Positions 21,739 to 33,268 are shown, counted from the stretch's first letter. The stretch is 64,000 nucleotides of DNA from Chaetoceros tenuissimus (GCA_021927905.1 BLLK01000047.1:2542001-2606000); one strand, 5' to 3'. A program made the numbers and translations. The notes: generated by a model from the sequence alone, not told the origin.

Positions 21739-22886
21739 ATGGTATCTGCTTCTCTTAAATTTTTCCTATCAATTGGAAGCGTATCACTGGCCGCAGCTAC
21801 AAATTTTAGGCCTGTCTTTGTCCAATTGTATGACGATCTTCCACCAACCTCAACAAGTTAAAGATCCAAGGTAACGATTACAGTCGCGGTGACTGGGGTA
21901 TCAAACAGATCGGGTTCTATAAGAATAAAAAGTTCACAGATGCTGTGAGCGCAGAAAAGTATGAGTCTTCGAACCAACTTTACACAAAAATCTTTTTGAT
22001 GACAACAAAGAAACCATCTGGAGAAACAACAACAACAGTGATTTCTCAATGGGATATACTGAAGGAGAGGATGTTGAAGTCAAGTGTATCATTATTGACT
22101 AAGTTCCAGATCTGACTAACCAGGAAATGCCTGGATTTTATATTGAGCGCTTTATTGATAATGGAGTAGCTGCGCAATATCAGGTGAAGGGTGTACAGGC
22201 AGGTCAAAACAAGATCGTTCTTGAATCTAAAGCTGCATGTGGTCAAGTAGGAACTTCGCTTTCAGCAGCATTTGGTGATGGGATTTGTACTGATATTTAC
22301 AATAGTAAAGGAATGTAACTATGATCAAAACGACTGTCCAAATAGCGGAAACGCAGGAGGAAAGATCGCTGGAGGAATTATTGGAGCATTGATTGCAATA
22401 ATTGTAGTCGCATTTGTCTACAAAAAGGTTAGTAAGAAGGAAGAGAAAGGAAGACATGTTCCAGTTCCTCAGGATGCTGCGCCTGCTGCAACCAGTGACC
22501 AAAACATCGCTGAACAAGATATCCCTTCTAAAATTGAGTCGACAAGTCCACTTGTCAAAGAAGACCCTGTTGTGTCAATTCCAGCTCACATTGAGGAAGC
22601 AAAGCTAGAGACTGCAAAAGAAGTCATCCCTGTCCAGGAAGCAGTTGCTGATGAAGCGTTAGAGAACAATGTGGAATCAGTAGAATATGCTGAACCAGTT
22701 GTGTTTGAGAAAGTAGTTGATACTCCAAGCGAGAAAAATCGATTCGATGTAATGGAAGATGAAGTTGATGATTCAGGATCTTTGAGATCAATGGGTTCAA
22801 AAAGCTTACTTGTTGGACTTGTTCATGACGATAATTTGGTAGTTGAGGAAAATTTTGAGGAGATTATCGATGATAGCGAATCTTAA
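21739..22886 (+). pseudogene. Single-pass membrane protein gene with several frame breaks
   Basis: The ATG at 21739 opens a signal peptide (MVSASLKFFLSIGSVSLAAA) and about 40 codons before a stop. Coherent protein text continues in other frames: GNDYSRGDWGIKQIGFY near 21870, FDDNKETIW near 21990, and MPGFYIERFIDNG from 22127. The final reading, 22311-22886, is intact: CNYDQNDC, a transmembrane helix (IAGGIIGALIAIIVVAFVY) and a ~150-residue acidic cytoplasmic tail. Three frame changes and one in-frame TAA (near 22098) separate the parts; one change lies at a short T run (21988-21992). The original product would be a secreted-then-anchored protein with a Gly/Asn-rich ectodomain. CNYDQNDC loosely recalls a Notch/LNR-type cysteine pair. 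It is either a recent pseudogene or several assembly indels. The family was not recognised. Confidence 0.6.
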
Positions 22887-23118
22887 TCCTGTGAATGAAA
22901 ACAGTCTACTAGCTATTCTTGTTCAGCGAGACTCTCAGTCTAAGTCAGTCCAAGTAGAAATATACACATGAATAGAAGCAGGAATTGGAAGATTGATCAA
23001 AATATCAAATAAGTTATAAATTATCCTTTCCATTGGCACATAGATACTTGAAAGATGTCAAAAGTTGCTCATTTCAAGAGATAGATTATGAAGTCTTCAT
23101 CTGTAATCCATCTTTGGA

Positions 23119-25122
23119 TTAGTTCACGTCTAAGTTGCAAGTTATGTTGCAGCAGCTACAGCACCCGCATACAAAGGAGCCATCAATTCCACAATTGGCT
23201 GAAACGAAGTCCAGGGTATTACAATCTAATATTTGCCCCCTCAAAAGATCATTGCCAGCTAACTTCAAAATTTTCAGATCTTCTTCGATGATTTCATTTG
23301 GGAAGTCGCCAATGAAGTTATTCTCGCTAAGATCCAGCTTCGTCAATTTTAGATTGGCAAAAAAGGAAGGAACTTCTCCAGACATATTGTTGTTCCTCAG
23401 TATTAGCCATTCTAAATCTTTCATTTGTTCGAAGGCGTCAGGAATGATCCCAGAGAGTTTATTATTTTCTGCAGCGAAATATTCTTTGATAAAAGGTACG
23501 GTTAGAGAAAACACTGTGCTAACAAAAGAATGAAGTTTCCGTAAACCATAAAGATTGTACTCACTTAGTTTTGTCCAAGCCCAGAAGTGATCACTAGTCA
23601 AACTTCCCCCCAATTCATTATTACTTATATAGAAAACTTCCAGATTTCTCAAGCTTCCCAACTGTATAGGAATTTCCCCTGTCAATTCATTATTATTTAC
23701 TCTAAAATCTCGCAGTTTGGTAAGTAAGGCTATTGCTTCAGGTATAGTTTCGTTGAATCTATTGGAGTCCAGAAATAATCTCTCGATATTTGAGGGGAAG
23801 GAGGGAATGGGACCTTCAAGAAGATTTTCATGCACTGCCAATGTCTTTAATTTCAAAAGTTTCCCAAAATCTGGTAGAGAGCCACTAAGACTATTCCCTC
23901 CTATGAAAAGACTCTCAAGATTTGTAAGCATATCTATTTCTGGTGGTATAGTTCCTGTCAAGTTCAATGTTTCGTGCAACCAATACCTCCTCAATTGTTT
24001 GAGATTTCGAATGTTCTTATCCAAAGTACCACTCAAATTTGCTTGGTATAATTCAATTCTTTCAAGGTGACGCAGAAAGTTTAGCTCGGGTATCAAGTTG
24101 CCTTTCAAATTGTTTTGGTTCAAGCTGATACTTGTAACCATTGGAATTATATCTGTGGCTCCATCCATTCTTGCTTCTGCCGGAGATGGCGTCTCAAACT
24201 TCAAATGTTCGACCAAATCTTTCGAATTAACGAACGCTTTTCGATCTTCACAAGTTAGACCGTACCAATTACACATTGATTGACCATTCAGCCAGTTTGT
24301 ACTTTCCTTCCATACAGTACGCCTTACATCATTTTCGGTGACTATCATACCTGTTTCAAATGCAAAAAGAGTTACAATATACCTTTCAATCACTCGCTCA
24401 ACATTGTCATAATCCTCTCTTAACGCCCATCTCGAGAAAGTATCGTCTTGAAAAACAAGATAATGTAGAACTCTATCTCGCATTGGAAGTTCTTCCAATT
24501 CCGTATCCCCTCCACAATATTCCTTGATTTTACATGTACCACTCAGTATATGTGGATGGGAAACCATAGAGTCATTGATTACATCTGCAGCTCCCTTAAA
24601 AATTTCCTCCCATACTTCCAAGGACTTTGTTGGCGCGGATGTGGGTGCAGTAGCAATGGAAGACGGTGGACGAGCTGTTACTATTGCCAAGATGAATCCA
24701 AGAATAGCCAGAAACAAAATTAAACAGACAAGATAATATCTGCGATAACTGTAATCCCATCGATCCGGAGGAGGATTCAATGGGCCGTACACCACTTTGT
24801 TTTGAGGTCTTTGTAAACTTGATGAATGCCTGGTACTTTGTGAAGAATACCTTGGGCCCTGACTATTATTCGGCTGCCTTACTAATGGGTGTATGTCATA
24901 GTCTTCGTCTGGACCAAAAACATTCTCATTTGTCAAAGGAATTTGCTCTGACTGCCCAATATTTTTATTGCTTGAATTGTTTCCATATGTAGAATTGGAT
25001 TGACGACCAATATTATCATTTTCTACAACACTGCTTTCACTTAGTCCACCTTCTTCTTTGAAGGCTATTTCTAGACTATTCAAATTATTCTGTCGCTTTT
25101 TTTGCCTTTCGCTTTCGTTCAT
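23119..25122 (-). CDS. Leucine-rich repeat membrane protein
   Basis: Exons 25122-23565 and 23483-23119, 640 residues. The 81-base intron (23564-23484, GTGAGT...AAAG) is a multiple of three without a stop; removing it restores an uninterrupted LRR (TKLKYFAAENNKLSG). The N-terminal ~125 residues are polar and Asn/Ser/Gln-rich with no signal peptide. One transmembrane anchor follows at ~130-150 (YYLVCLILFLAILGFILAIV), so the rest is probably luminal or extracellular (type II). Residues ~165-280 form a cap region with CNWYGLTC, as in plant LRR N-caps. About ten plant-type LRRs (LxxNxLxGxIPxxx) follow, then a Cys-rich tail with CGCCSCC. No kinase domain is present. Such LRR proteins without kinases are abundant in diatoms and may act in recognition; ligand and partner are unknown. 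Confidence 0.85.
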   Translation of the reverse strand: MNESERQKKRQNNLNSLEIAFKEEGGLSESSVVENDNIGRQSNSTYGNNSSNKNIGQSEQIPLTNENVFGPDEDYDIHPLVRQPNNSQGPRYSSQSTRHSSSLQRPQNKVVYGPLNPPPDRWDYSYRRYYLVCLILFLAILGFILAIVTARPPSSIATAPTSAPTKSLEVWEEIFKGAADVINDSMVSHPHILSGTCKIKEYCGGDTELEELPMRDRVLHYLVFQDDTFSRWALREDYDNVERVIERYIVTLFAFETGMIVTENDVRRTVWKESTNWLNGQSMCNWYGLTCEDRKAFVNSKDLVEHLKFETPSPAEARMDGATDIIPMVTSISLNQNNLKGNLIPELNFLRHLERIELYQANLSGTLDKNIRNLKQLRRYWLHETLNLTGTIPPEIDMLTNLESLFIGGNSLSGSLPDFGKLLKLKTLAVHENLLEGPIPSFPSNIERLFLDSNRFNETIPEAIALLTKLRDFRVNNNELTGEIPIQLGSLRNLEVFYISNNELGGSLTSDHFWAWTKLSEYNLYGLRKLHSFVSTVFSLTVPFIKEYFAAENNKLSGIIPDAFEQMKDLEWLILRNNNMSGEVPSFFANLKLTKLDLSENNFIGDFPNEIIEEDLKILKLAGNDLLRGQILDCNTLDFVSANCGIDGSFVCGCCSCCNITCNLDVN

Positions 25123-26178
25123 ATTTTCGGATGATTTAATTTTGCCCTGTGGTGGGTTTTGTTTTATAAATTTGTCTGGAAGAGGGTAGGTTCGGATGTG
25201 ATGAGCTTAGTTTTTGTAGTACTTCTTCATACGAATGAAATAAAATGTAGATAAACTCTGTTGACGCAATTGCCAAAGAGTAAAACTTACTTTCTTTATG
25301 AATTATGTGACACAAAAGTAGACGAAGTGCCCTTGTTATGAGTTTACAATTGCGTGCGTGATTCTTTTGAACAATTAAATATCAATACCAAAGCTCCAGT
25401 TTCAATGTACTACGAAATTTTGAGATGAGTTTGAGATGAGAGATGCGCACAATGAGTCTCAAACAAGACTTGAAGCTCGAAAAAAGTAGATGAAGTCAAT
25501 TGAAATTTTCGTTGAACTAACAACTCCTTAGATTTTATTCTACTTTTCAAATATCTGCTAGCGAGCGCTTAGTATGTTGTGCCTGCGAATGTCTCCTTAC
25601 TTCTCGAATCAGAACATACATTAGAAGAACATTTCCAATATCTGCTGTGGTGCTGTAGAATAGGAAGGCAGAGGCGGAGAAACTAGTTTTACTTGTACCG
25701 GTACGTGTATGACTCATGTCATGACCCAAACATCACAAAACACGAGTCTTTTAGTCTCATAGACAAGAGTCAATTCTTAAATTGATGAGATTTTTTCGGA
25801 TAGACTTCACAGCATTTGTTTTGCGCGCCCCGTCTATCAATCTTATTCAATTGAAATCATGGCTGGACAATTTGTACTTTATACGGATATCAATTCCCTG
25901 TCTCACTGCACTTACTAAGTCCAAAGAAACATAGTAAATTAAAATATGATAGTTAAAATTTAGGTCTTACGTGGTTAGAGTTTTCATTTGAAGTAGTTAC
26001 TCGTTGTCAAAAGAGAAAGATCGATATGCAGTTTTCTCGTCATAAAAATGCTATGCAATTATCTTCTGTATATGAATATACGCATTATGTAACATGTAAT
26101 CGATTTACCCATACAAAGGATTAAACCTTTACTATGGATAGAATTTGCAGGTCTGTCACTTAGACAAGGAACCAGACT
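25123..26178. other. Intergenic region, about 1 kb, no gene seen
   Basis: This lies between the 5' end of the LRR gene and the 3' end of the hydrolase gene, both minus. It contains a repeated word (TTTGAGATGAG twice near 25421-25440). Short readings on either strand show no domain, signal or coding bias. No supported gene was seen. Confidence 0.45.
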
Positions 26179-27610
26179 CTAAAGTCTTCTTTTTCTTAAA
26201 TGCCGAGGATACTCCCAGCTTTTACTCTTCTTTGTAGATTTACTACCGGACTTTACAGATTTCGATGATGAAAAATTGGAAAAATCTAGGCCACGAGTCA
26301 TGGCGACGAATGCTGGCTCGTCTGGATCATGACTCCAAAGTGGGCTTCCTTCTACTCCTTCGAGATCAGCTAACTGAACAGATACTCTATCATTGGTGAA
26401 GTTCACGCAGATGATTTGGCTATCATTCCCAATTGCACACCAAGTGTCTTCAGGAAGATCATCAAACCCTGGACCGTCATGGTTGTTCCACCAGAGATAT
26501 CCATAGGTAATCCCAGTCAAATTTCCGAAGTCTTCCGGAAGCCTTTCTGCAACCTGTAAGCTCTCGCTGAGTGCAGCATCGATATACTCTGACGAAATCA
26601 CCACGTGTCCATCTGGTCCAGAAATGCCTCCAGCTAAAACAAGCTGTCCAAATTTAGCCATCTGATAAACATTTAGGTGGAGTTGTACGAATGCAGCCTC
26701 AGGTCCAGAACATTCTACACCAAAAGGAAGAGTATCAATGTTGTCTGGGTCAACCTTTTCTGGATCATAGTATGGACTAATACTGAAATCAAGGTTTGCA
26801 TGATCGCCACGACCATCGTACAATGTATTTGCCTTCCAGTCCATCTCAGACTCCTTGATACCTAGATAAGGTAGAAATCTCTCACTCAACCTGCAATGAC
26901 GACGATTTTGGTGAAGTGTGAACAATTGTCTCTCGATAGTTAAAAGCGGAAATCAATTCATGAAGTTCTACTCACAACTGTTTCGGAGTTTTCCCTGTTC
27001 TTTCGAACATTACAAAACTCAAGATCTTGCTGAGAGGAAGGTATTGCCATACGCCTTTATAAGTTGGATCGTATTTGTACATAGTCAAGGTTTCTCTTAC
27101 ATTGAGACCTCCACATGGAGGTACGCTTTTGTATAAAGTAAGCCAATTAAACTCCCAACTGAGACCTGACGACATGGTCAAAAGATCTTGAATGGTAATG
27201 GCCTTGATGTCATCTGCATCTTCAATACCAACCCAAACACTCTGATTTGGAAAAATCTCCCCAAGAGTTTCGTTCACTGAAGCTAAGGTTCCCTCATCCA
27301 ACATGGTGCCGATAAGCAGAGAGGTGATGCTTTTTGTCGCAGACCATATTGGTTGCGGCTCGTGGGGATCTACACCATCTCTACTATAGGAAGTGACAAT
27401 TTTCCCATGCTCAATCACTAGTGTCGAGAGAATATTGGGTTTCGATTTGGCCTTTTCCAGAACTACTTGAGATCCTTGAGACTTGTTCAGATTCTTAGCA
27501 TTTTTAAAGTCTTTGCTAAGATCAAGGTATTTCGCATTGTCGTCAAGGATGCTTCTTGAAGAACCTATAAAGGTAAAATAAAGAAAAAGATGAGAGAAAA
27601 GAAATTTCAT
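26179..27610 (-). CDS. Secreted serine hydrolase of the beta-lactamase (class C)/NylB-like family
   Basis: Exons 27610-26976 and 26890-26179 (85-base intron, phase 2), 448 residues. A signal peptide is likely (MKFLFSHLFLYFTFIGSSRS). The serine nucleophile motif SxxK is SATK at residues 90-93, preceded by PIW as in 6-aminohexanoate-dimer hydrolases and esterases of Pfam Beta-lactamase (PF00144). The second catalytic element is probably the Tyr in WQYLPLSKIL. YGYLWWNN near the C-terminus matches the family's YGYxWW segment. The C-terminal ~30 residues are Ser/Lys-rich and end in a basic run. The family hydrolyses amide or ester bonds and is not evidence of antibiotic resistance. The substrate is unknown; secretion suggests scavenging or wall remodelling. 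Confidence 0.8.
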
Positions 27611-28177
27611 GATGACTTTTTGATGTTGAAATGTTGGTTTTGATTATGCATTCTTTGAAATAATGAACAATAGAGAAAGGGTTCTGAAATTCAATCGTAA
27701 ACTTTACTCAATGAAAAAAAGAAGCGATACAAAGGATCGCATCACCACCTGTATAATGCATGCAGTTTTGACGAATATGGTTGACATGTAAACAATCATA
27801 GCTTTTATGTACCATAATGCAAATGCTAATCTTAATATCAAATCAGGAATATGATGTTGTGTTTGAGTGGAAACGAAGAAATCCAAAAATCTTTGTCTGT
27901 CTGTCTCTTTTACAGATATTTTTTGTCTATAGACACTGCGTCATTGTGACGACCTAAAAAATAAGAAGACGCTTCGTTTTCTTCATAGACCCTTGAAGAA
28001 AAGGGGAATCATATTCTCATCCTTATATACATCATGTATTCATCTTCATATGTCATCATGAAAAACTATGATATATCATCAATTATCTTATTGTGTGACA
28101 ATGATTAAAGTATCTACCCTCGGGATTACTTTTCTTTTTAGAATAAATTACTTGAAAAATAGAAACTATTTGAACTC
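27611..28177. other. Intergenic region
   Basis: This is the promoter side of the hydrolase gene and the 3' side of the PPWD1 gene, both minus. AT-rich, with no supported gene or long repeat. Confidence 0.45.
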
Positions 28178-30362
28178 CTACAGAATATCAACACTAAGTA
28201 TCGAAATTTCTTCAAACGGCTTGTCAAGTTCGTCTACCTTCACATTTTCAATGGTTGAGCAGACATCCATTCCTCGAGTCACTCTTCCGAATACAGTGTG
28301 CTTGTTATCTAACCAAGGCGTGGGAACAGTTGTTATGAAAAATTGACTTCCGTTGGTATTTGGGCCTGCATTTGCCATTGAAACTGAATTAAAAGACTTG
28401 GGTTAAGTCATTCCATTTCAAATCATTTTCAGAAAAATATAGCGTTGGGTACTTACCTGTGAATGGCCTATCGTGGCGAAGACCTTTGACAATTTCATCC
28501 TCAAACTCTCCTCCCCAAATACTTTCTCCACCAGTTCCGTCGCCCAAGGGATCCCCTGTTTGAATCATGAATGATTTAATGACACGATGAAAAATGACAT
28601 TATCGTAATAACCATTTCGAGCATGGCCACAAAAGTTCTCGACAGTTTTGGGGGTCTCATCTGGAAATAATTTGATATGTATGTCTCCCATTGTTGTTCG
28701 TAGAATGGCCTCTTTCCCAAGCTTCGAATCTTTCGTATCATTCCCATTGATTTGGTTTATAATGAGATCATCTTGATCTGGCGGTTCATTCAAGATATCT
28801 CTAGAAATAGCTACTCTTTGTTGCTCTTCTATGTCACCACTCTCGTCTGCTTTTGAAATGGTATCCAAGTGACTAAATATGTAAAATCTTCTTTTGTTGA
28901 AAGCCATCGTAACAAAAAGTGAGTCTGATACAATATCATCGTCTTCTTTGCTTTTCGAAGAGGCTGAATTTGCTACAGTCGCATTTCTCGCTAACATCAT
29001 TTGCTTATCTACTTTCGCCTTGCCTAGAATTAACAATCCTCCTAAAAAGCGCAGAGTAGAAGCATCACCCTTCCCAATCACTTTCTTGCATTTATTGGTA
29101 GACCACTCAATAACTTTCACACCAATCATTGTAGGTAATATAAAGTATCTTCCTGAAGGGTCAAACTGGATAGTAAGAACTTGGTTGCCACATTCCTGAT
29201 AGTTTGTCTGTCCTTTATCGGTGTCCATGATAGTTGTATCCCCCATTTCTCTTTCTCTTGCAGCTCTATTACCAAAATCAATAGCGTCCATCGTACTTTT
29301 CCCAGATGATAGTTGCTTTTCGTATACTTTCATCCGCTCATCGTATTGTACAACCGTTTTGCCTGTGCGAAAGTCGAACAAACGTACTTTGCGGTCTGAT
29401 CCATAAATAGCGAAATTTTGTCCTGTTGGACTCATGGTAAAGGCGATAGCGTGGATTTTTTTCTTTACGAGATTGTATAAATCAGTATCCATTTTGGATG
29501 AAAACCGAATCCCATTGCGATCTGCTGAGGCTGCCTCTCCTAGAGCGGAATATGCTGCATTTTCAGCATCATCTTGCGTAGACGTCCCATCTGCATGTTC
29601 ATCAATTGTATCATAATCTGAAATAAAAGAAGTGGTTCCTGATGTGTTCCCTCCTATATTTCTAGAGGATAGTATTGATCCATTCCAGTACTCAATAACC
29701 CCCTTTTGATCACAACTTATAACTGTGTGATGCGCGTAGTTGTATGTCATGTGTAGTACTTTAGAAGCATGGAGTTGAATAGTCTTCACAGGAATTGGAG
29801 AAAGTGTCATTGCCGAAAATACATAAATAGCCCCAATATTGCTTTTCACATTAGACCCACTTGCGACTGCTAAAAGTGTCTGTTGTTCTCCAAGGAATGC
29901 TGCAGCCGAAGAAAGTGTGTATTCATCTTTTACTCGTATCATTCCGGTTACGTCGAAGCCCCCCACGTCATAGAATTTTATTATTGAGTCTTCGCCCACC
30001 GAAGCAGCATTATCACCATCATGAGACATTACCAAATTAAGAATTGGCATTGTATGGGATTGATAAGATTTTATGAATTCAATGCATTGACCAGATACTT
30101 CGGATTCCTTAGCAGCTTTTGGGTCAAGTGAAGGCGGAGATGAAACAGATGTTCGTTTCCAGAATTTGACAATACCATCTTGACTACTGGTAAGAATCAT
30201 ATCATGTTTGATACTATGTATAGTTCTTGTTACCACGGACCTATGTGCATAGCTTACTTGATAGTACTGTGAATTTGGAATCTCGTTTTCATTTCGAGAT
30301 GATTTTTTAGTCAAGAGCCGAGGTCGCTTCGTTGCTGGCTCATTTCTCTCTTCGGAACTCAT
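28178..30362 (-). CDS. PPWD1: PPWD1-type peptidyl-prolyl isomerase with WD40 repeats
   Basis: Exons 30362-28457 and 28383-28178 (73-base intron, phase 1), 703 residues; human PPWD1 is 646. The N-terminal half is a WD40 propeller. Its first blade, after the basic start ATKRPRLL, contains [16 protein letters not shown], and [11 protein letters not shown] marks a later blade. The last ~160 residues are a complete cyclophilin domain. Seen: the catalytic Arg in [36 protein letters not shown], and the Trp/His pair in [13 protein letters not shown]. In other eukaryotes PPWD1 is a nuclear, spliceosome-associated cyclophilin that isomerises prolines in splicing factors. The short second exon splits the cyclophilin core. 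All catalytic residues are present, so it is expected to be active. Confidence 0.93.
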
Positions 30363-30765
30363 ATCCAAACAAGCTTTGCTCTTTTAAAGTTCAAGAAACA
30401 AATGTTACGCTACTAAGACTTCTTTACGTATGTAAGCGTTGAAGCTTTCACCTAAAGATAGAAATGAATTATGAAAGGATTTGTGTGTGTTGGTGTGTTC
30501 AGCAGAGAGGTGGGTTGGTGGGTGGTGTGGTGTGTGGTGTGTGGGATGAGATTGGGAGGAGTAAGAGGCTAAGTACATAGCCAGGGTTGAGAATACGATC
30601 CCTCCTCCTCCTCCTCCTACTCTAAGGATCTTGTCTTGTATGGAGGGTAAAAATTCCTTACTTATGGTATGCGTGAACTCATTTCTTGTACCACTGATCT
30701 TTTTTTAATTCAATATGATCAGAAATTTCAAAAAAAGTTGAAGAAAAAGATGATTAAGAAGTGCA
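30363..30765. other. Intergenic region with G/T-rich and CCT-repeat tracts
   Basis: Upstream of PPWD1. The plus strand has a G/T-rich tract at about 30481-30545 (repeated GTGTG/GGTGG words) and a CCT repeat at about 30601-30620. These are simple-sequence tracts in the presumed promoter. No gene was seen. Confidence 0.6.
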
Positions 30766-31590
30766 TTACATTGTTGGAACTCCTAATGCCATGAGCTCTT
30801 GCTGTTGTTTCATCTGCAACATTGCCAAAGTTCTTCCAACTTCAGGATCGGATTGATATTTCTCCACTGCTGCCTTGAAGCTATCCATATCAATATCAAT
30901 TTCCGCCAAAGCCTTCTCACCGCTCTCATTTGCAACTCCAGCAAATTCCATCTGCAATTGATTTGCAACCATTGGATTTGTCAAATCTTTGCCATCATCC
31001 TTGAACTTGGTAACAATGGTTCCCATAGCAGTAGTCAAAGCGTTAAAGTAAACTCCTGCTGCTTCTAACAATTGTTCCTTACTAATATCTTTCACATCCT
31101 TAACGACTCCCTTTCCTCCCGGTCTTTTCCCAACAGTTTTCTCACCGGTGACATTCTCATAGAGTGTTTGAAATCTCTCCACTGCCTTCTTTACTTTTGG
31201 GTACTGTTCTTCTTGATCCAGAAATTCCCATGTTGCCTCTTTGAGGCAATCTTCGTCTACATCGTGCTTATCAAAAACCTCAGCTTGCTTCGCGAGAAGC
31301 GCACGCTCGAATTCTGATTTAAGGATTTTGCGTAACTGCGCTTCAGGTATGGACTGACCTGCCATCTGGATTTGTTGAATCTGTTGAGATAGCTGTGCTA
31401 GAACAGATTGCATATGAAGGAAAAGATCATCGAAGATTGCGATCACATCGTCTGGCTGTATACATTCATCAGGAGAAAGGTTTGCTGTGTCAATTGGTGC
31501 TGAGGCAGATGAGGATGTGAATGCTTTGGAGGCTAGGTATAGAGCAGTCGCTCCTGCTGCTGATATGAGTGCAACTTTAGTACTAGACAT
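30766..31590 (-). CDS. Membrane-anchored helical protein of unknown function
   Basis: Single exon, 274 residues, starting at the ATG at 31590. Residues 6-23 (ALISAAGATALYLASKAF) form a hydrophobic stretch that could be a signal anchor or cleaved signal. The rest is strongly helical and charged: ISxxIxxIQMAGQ-like text (QLSQQIQQIQMAGQS), a Lys/Glu-rich middle, and a C-terminus ending QQQELMALGVPTM. No catalytic motif or named domain was recognised. An intact reading, normal codon use and a helical, soluble-looking body support a real gene. It stands alone, with 400-base gaps on either side. The upstream in-frame extension to 31749 lacks a better start. Confidence 0.7.
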   Translation of the reverse strand: MSSTKVALISAAGATALYLASKAFTSSSASAPIDTANLSPDECIQPDDVIAIFDDLFLHMQSVLAQLSQQIQQIQMAGQSIPEAQLRKILKSEFERALLAKQAEVFDKHDVDEDCLKEATWEFLDQEEQYPKVKKAVERFQTLYENVTGEKTVGKRPGGKGVVKDVKDISKEQLLEAAGVYFNALTTAMGTIVTKFKDDGKDLTNPMVANQLQMEFAGVANESGEKALAEIDIDMDSFKAAVEKYQSDPEVGRTLAMLQMKQQQELMALGVPTM

Positions 31591-32021
31591 TTTTCTTTGA
31601 TTTTTTTTGTAGAAGACTATTACAATTTGTATTAGCCTGGGTGGTTTTCTAAATTGTATCCAACTCAAAAAAAGCCAGGCAATAAGTGCTGTACAGCTGC
31701 AAAACACAATGAAAATGGATGGATAGCCTCGCCTCGTTTTTCTTCTCAAGTGGCAAGTTAAGATAGATAGATAATGTAACCGCTATCGCTTGATGTAACG
31801 GACTTCTTTTTCACGTTTCCGGGTGTTCCGTTGAAGTTTGTCCGTGAAAATGTAAAAAATTTCCTATTCTACATTAGTTATTAGCTATTAGATGAAATCC
31901 CTCATCGAATAACAAGCTAGTTGAGCTATTGAATATTTGTAATCGTTTGCCCCGAGTGTGTGTCTATCAAAAAAATTGAATTCTGAATGACTTTTTACAT
32001 TATCACATATAATATTTCATC
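31591..32021. other. Divergent promoter region
   Basis: This lies between the 5' ends of the helical protein gene (minus) and the AIM24-like gene (plus). AT-rich, with repeated AGCTATT/TTATTAGC words near 31875-31935. No gene was seen. Confidence 0.45.
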
Positions 32022-33173
32022 ATGTCCTTTAGAGAAACAAAAGCTGGATATGTAATGACAATCTATGTTGGCAGCAGTCGGCAGCCCATCAAAGAAATGA
32101 AGTTACCCTATAGAGGAATGTATGTACAACCTGTACCTTGCAATCTTACTGAAAAGACCCAGGATATGAAATTTGAAACGGATGTATTTGGTCATACATT
32201 CACACTGAAGCGAAAAGATGTAAATCGCGGATGGAATGTGGACCTTACTTTCAAAGCATATTATAGCAAAGAAGTTACTGATACACACGAACACGAGTTT
32301 GAAATTGAGACGAAGGGTGAAGGAAGTGCTGTCACACTTAAATTGGAAATTAATCAGAAGATTCGGTGTTTTCCCCAGTTTCTTCTTTTCAAAGATGATT
32401 CAGTCGTTGCAACTGCTACAAACATTGATATTTCTCAAAATGCTAATATGCCCGCTGTCGTGAGAGGTTTGACGACGAGAATGAGAAAGGGTAGTAGTTC
32501 CAATGTTCATAGCAGACCGACAACACCCAACACTGCTCTCCTCATGACAGAATATTGCTGTCATTCACTGCATGGTGACTTTACTTTTGGAGCGGAATTT
32601 CCAAAACTAATTTTACACATCAATTTGGCTGAATTCGGAAGAAGAATCACGTTTCGTAGAGGCACTTTAGTGGCAACCTCTACAGATATAACCATGGCAA
32701 AATCTTTGGATAGGCTTGATGCTTTCCAATATCTAATAGGAGAAGGAGAAGTATTTCTTCAAACCGCTGCAACTATTCAAAAAATAACACTGCAAGATAA
32801 TGAAAACACCATTATTCGAGAAGATTTGGTTGTTGCTTATACTCAAGACATTGTTTCCAAATCACAAAGTAGTAGAGAGGCTATGGAATCATCGACTTTG
32901 AGGAAAATGACAGGTCCAGGAGTTATCTGGATAAATCATTCTGGTCTTGATGCTATTGCAGAGGATGTGGACGAAGAGGACTTTGTTGTGGAAACAACCA
33001 AGACATCAAGATTGAAAAATTTAATGGAAGTCTCCAGGTTTATAGATCAGAGTCGGAAGCCCCATTCCTTTGCCGATGTGCCAAGACCAAGTAGTGCCAG
33101 TTCGTACTCCTCCAACATCGCTCGTGAGATGAAAAAGTCTCTCAGTTTTAGTAAAAGATGGGATTGGGAATAA
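32022..33173 (+). CDS. AIM24/DUF124-like beta-rich protein
   Basis: Single exon, 383 residues. Residues ~200-320 read like the AIM24 family: RRGTLVATSTDITM, then a loop with GEGEVFLQTA, KITLQDNENTIIREDLVVAY, and TGPGVIWINHSG. These correspond to the family's residue patterns around LAxxxxV, GEGLFL and GxGxVWL. The N-terminal half is also beta-rich but was not matched to a family. The C-terminal ~70 residues are Ser-rich and basic, probably disordered. In yeast AIM24 is a mitochondrial inner-membrane protein supporting MICOS; bacterial relatives have unknown roles. There is no obvious transit peptide here, so the location is open. It could instead be a distant relative of tubby-like or TRAP-like beta folds. 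Confidence 0.55.
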   Translation: MSFRETKAGYVMTIYVGSSRQPIKEMKLPYRGMYVQPVPCNLTEKTQDMKFETDVFGHTFTLKRKDVNRGWNVDLTFKAYYSKEVTDTHEHEFEIETKGEGSAVTLKLEINQKIRCFPQFLLFKDDSVVATATNIDISQNANMPAVVRGLTTRMRKGSSSNVHSRPTTPNTALLMTEYCCHSLHGDFTFGAEFPKLILHINLAEFGRRITFRRGTLVATSTDITMAKSLDRLDAFQYLIGEGEVFLQTAATIQKITLQDNENTIIREDLVVAYTQDIVSKSQSSREAMESSTLRKMTGPGVIWINHSGLDAIAEDVDEEDFVVETTKTSRLKNLMEVSRFIDQSRKPHSFADVPRPSSASSYSSNIAREMKKSLSFSKRWDWE

Positions 33174-33268
33174 ATGTGTATGTATAAGAAGCAAAAAGTC
33201 AAATAGTTTTTGAAAAAGTACAAGTTTAATTTACGAATATATGTTACATTTGCTAATAAAACAAAAAA

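Noticed and set aside
25547-25729. A 60-residue minus-strand reading in the 25-26 kb gap
   Set aside because: No domain, signal peptide or neighbour support; length is expected by chance.
30481-30545. G/T-rich tract as an internal telomere-like repeat
   Set aside because: The words are irregular (GTGTG, GGTGG) with no telomeric period; simple low-complexity sequence.
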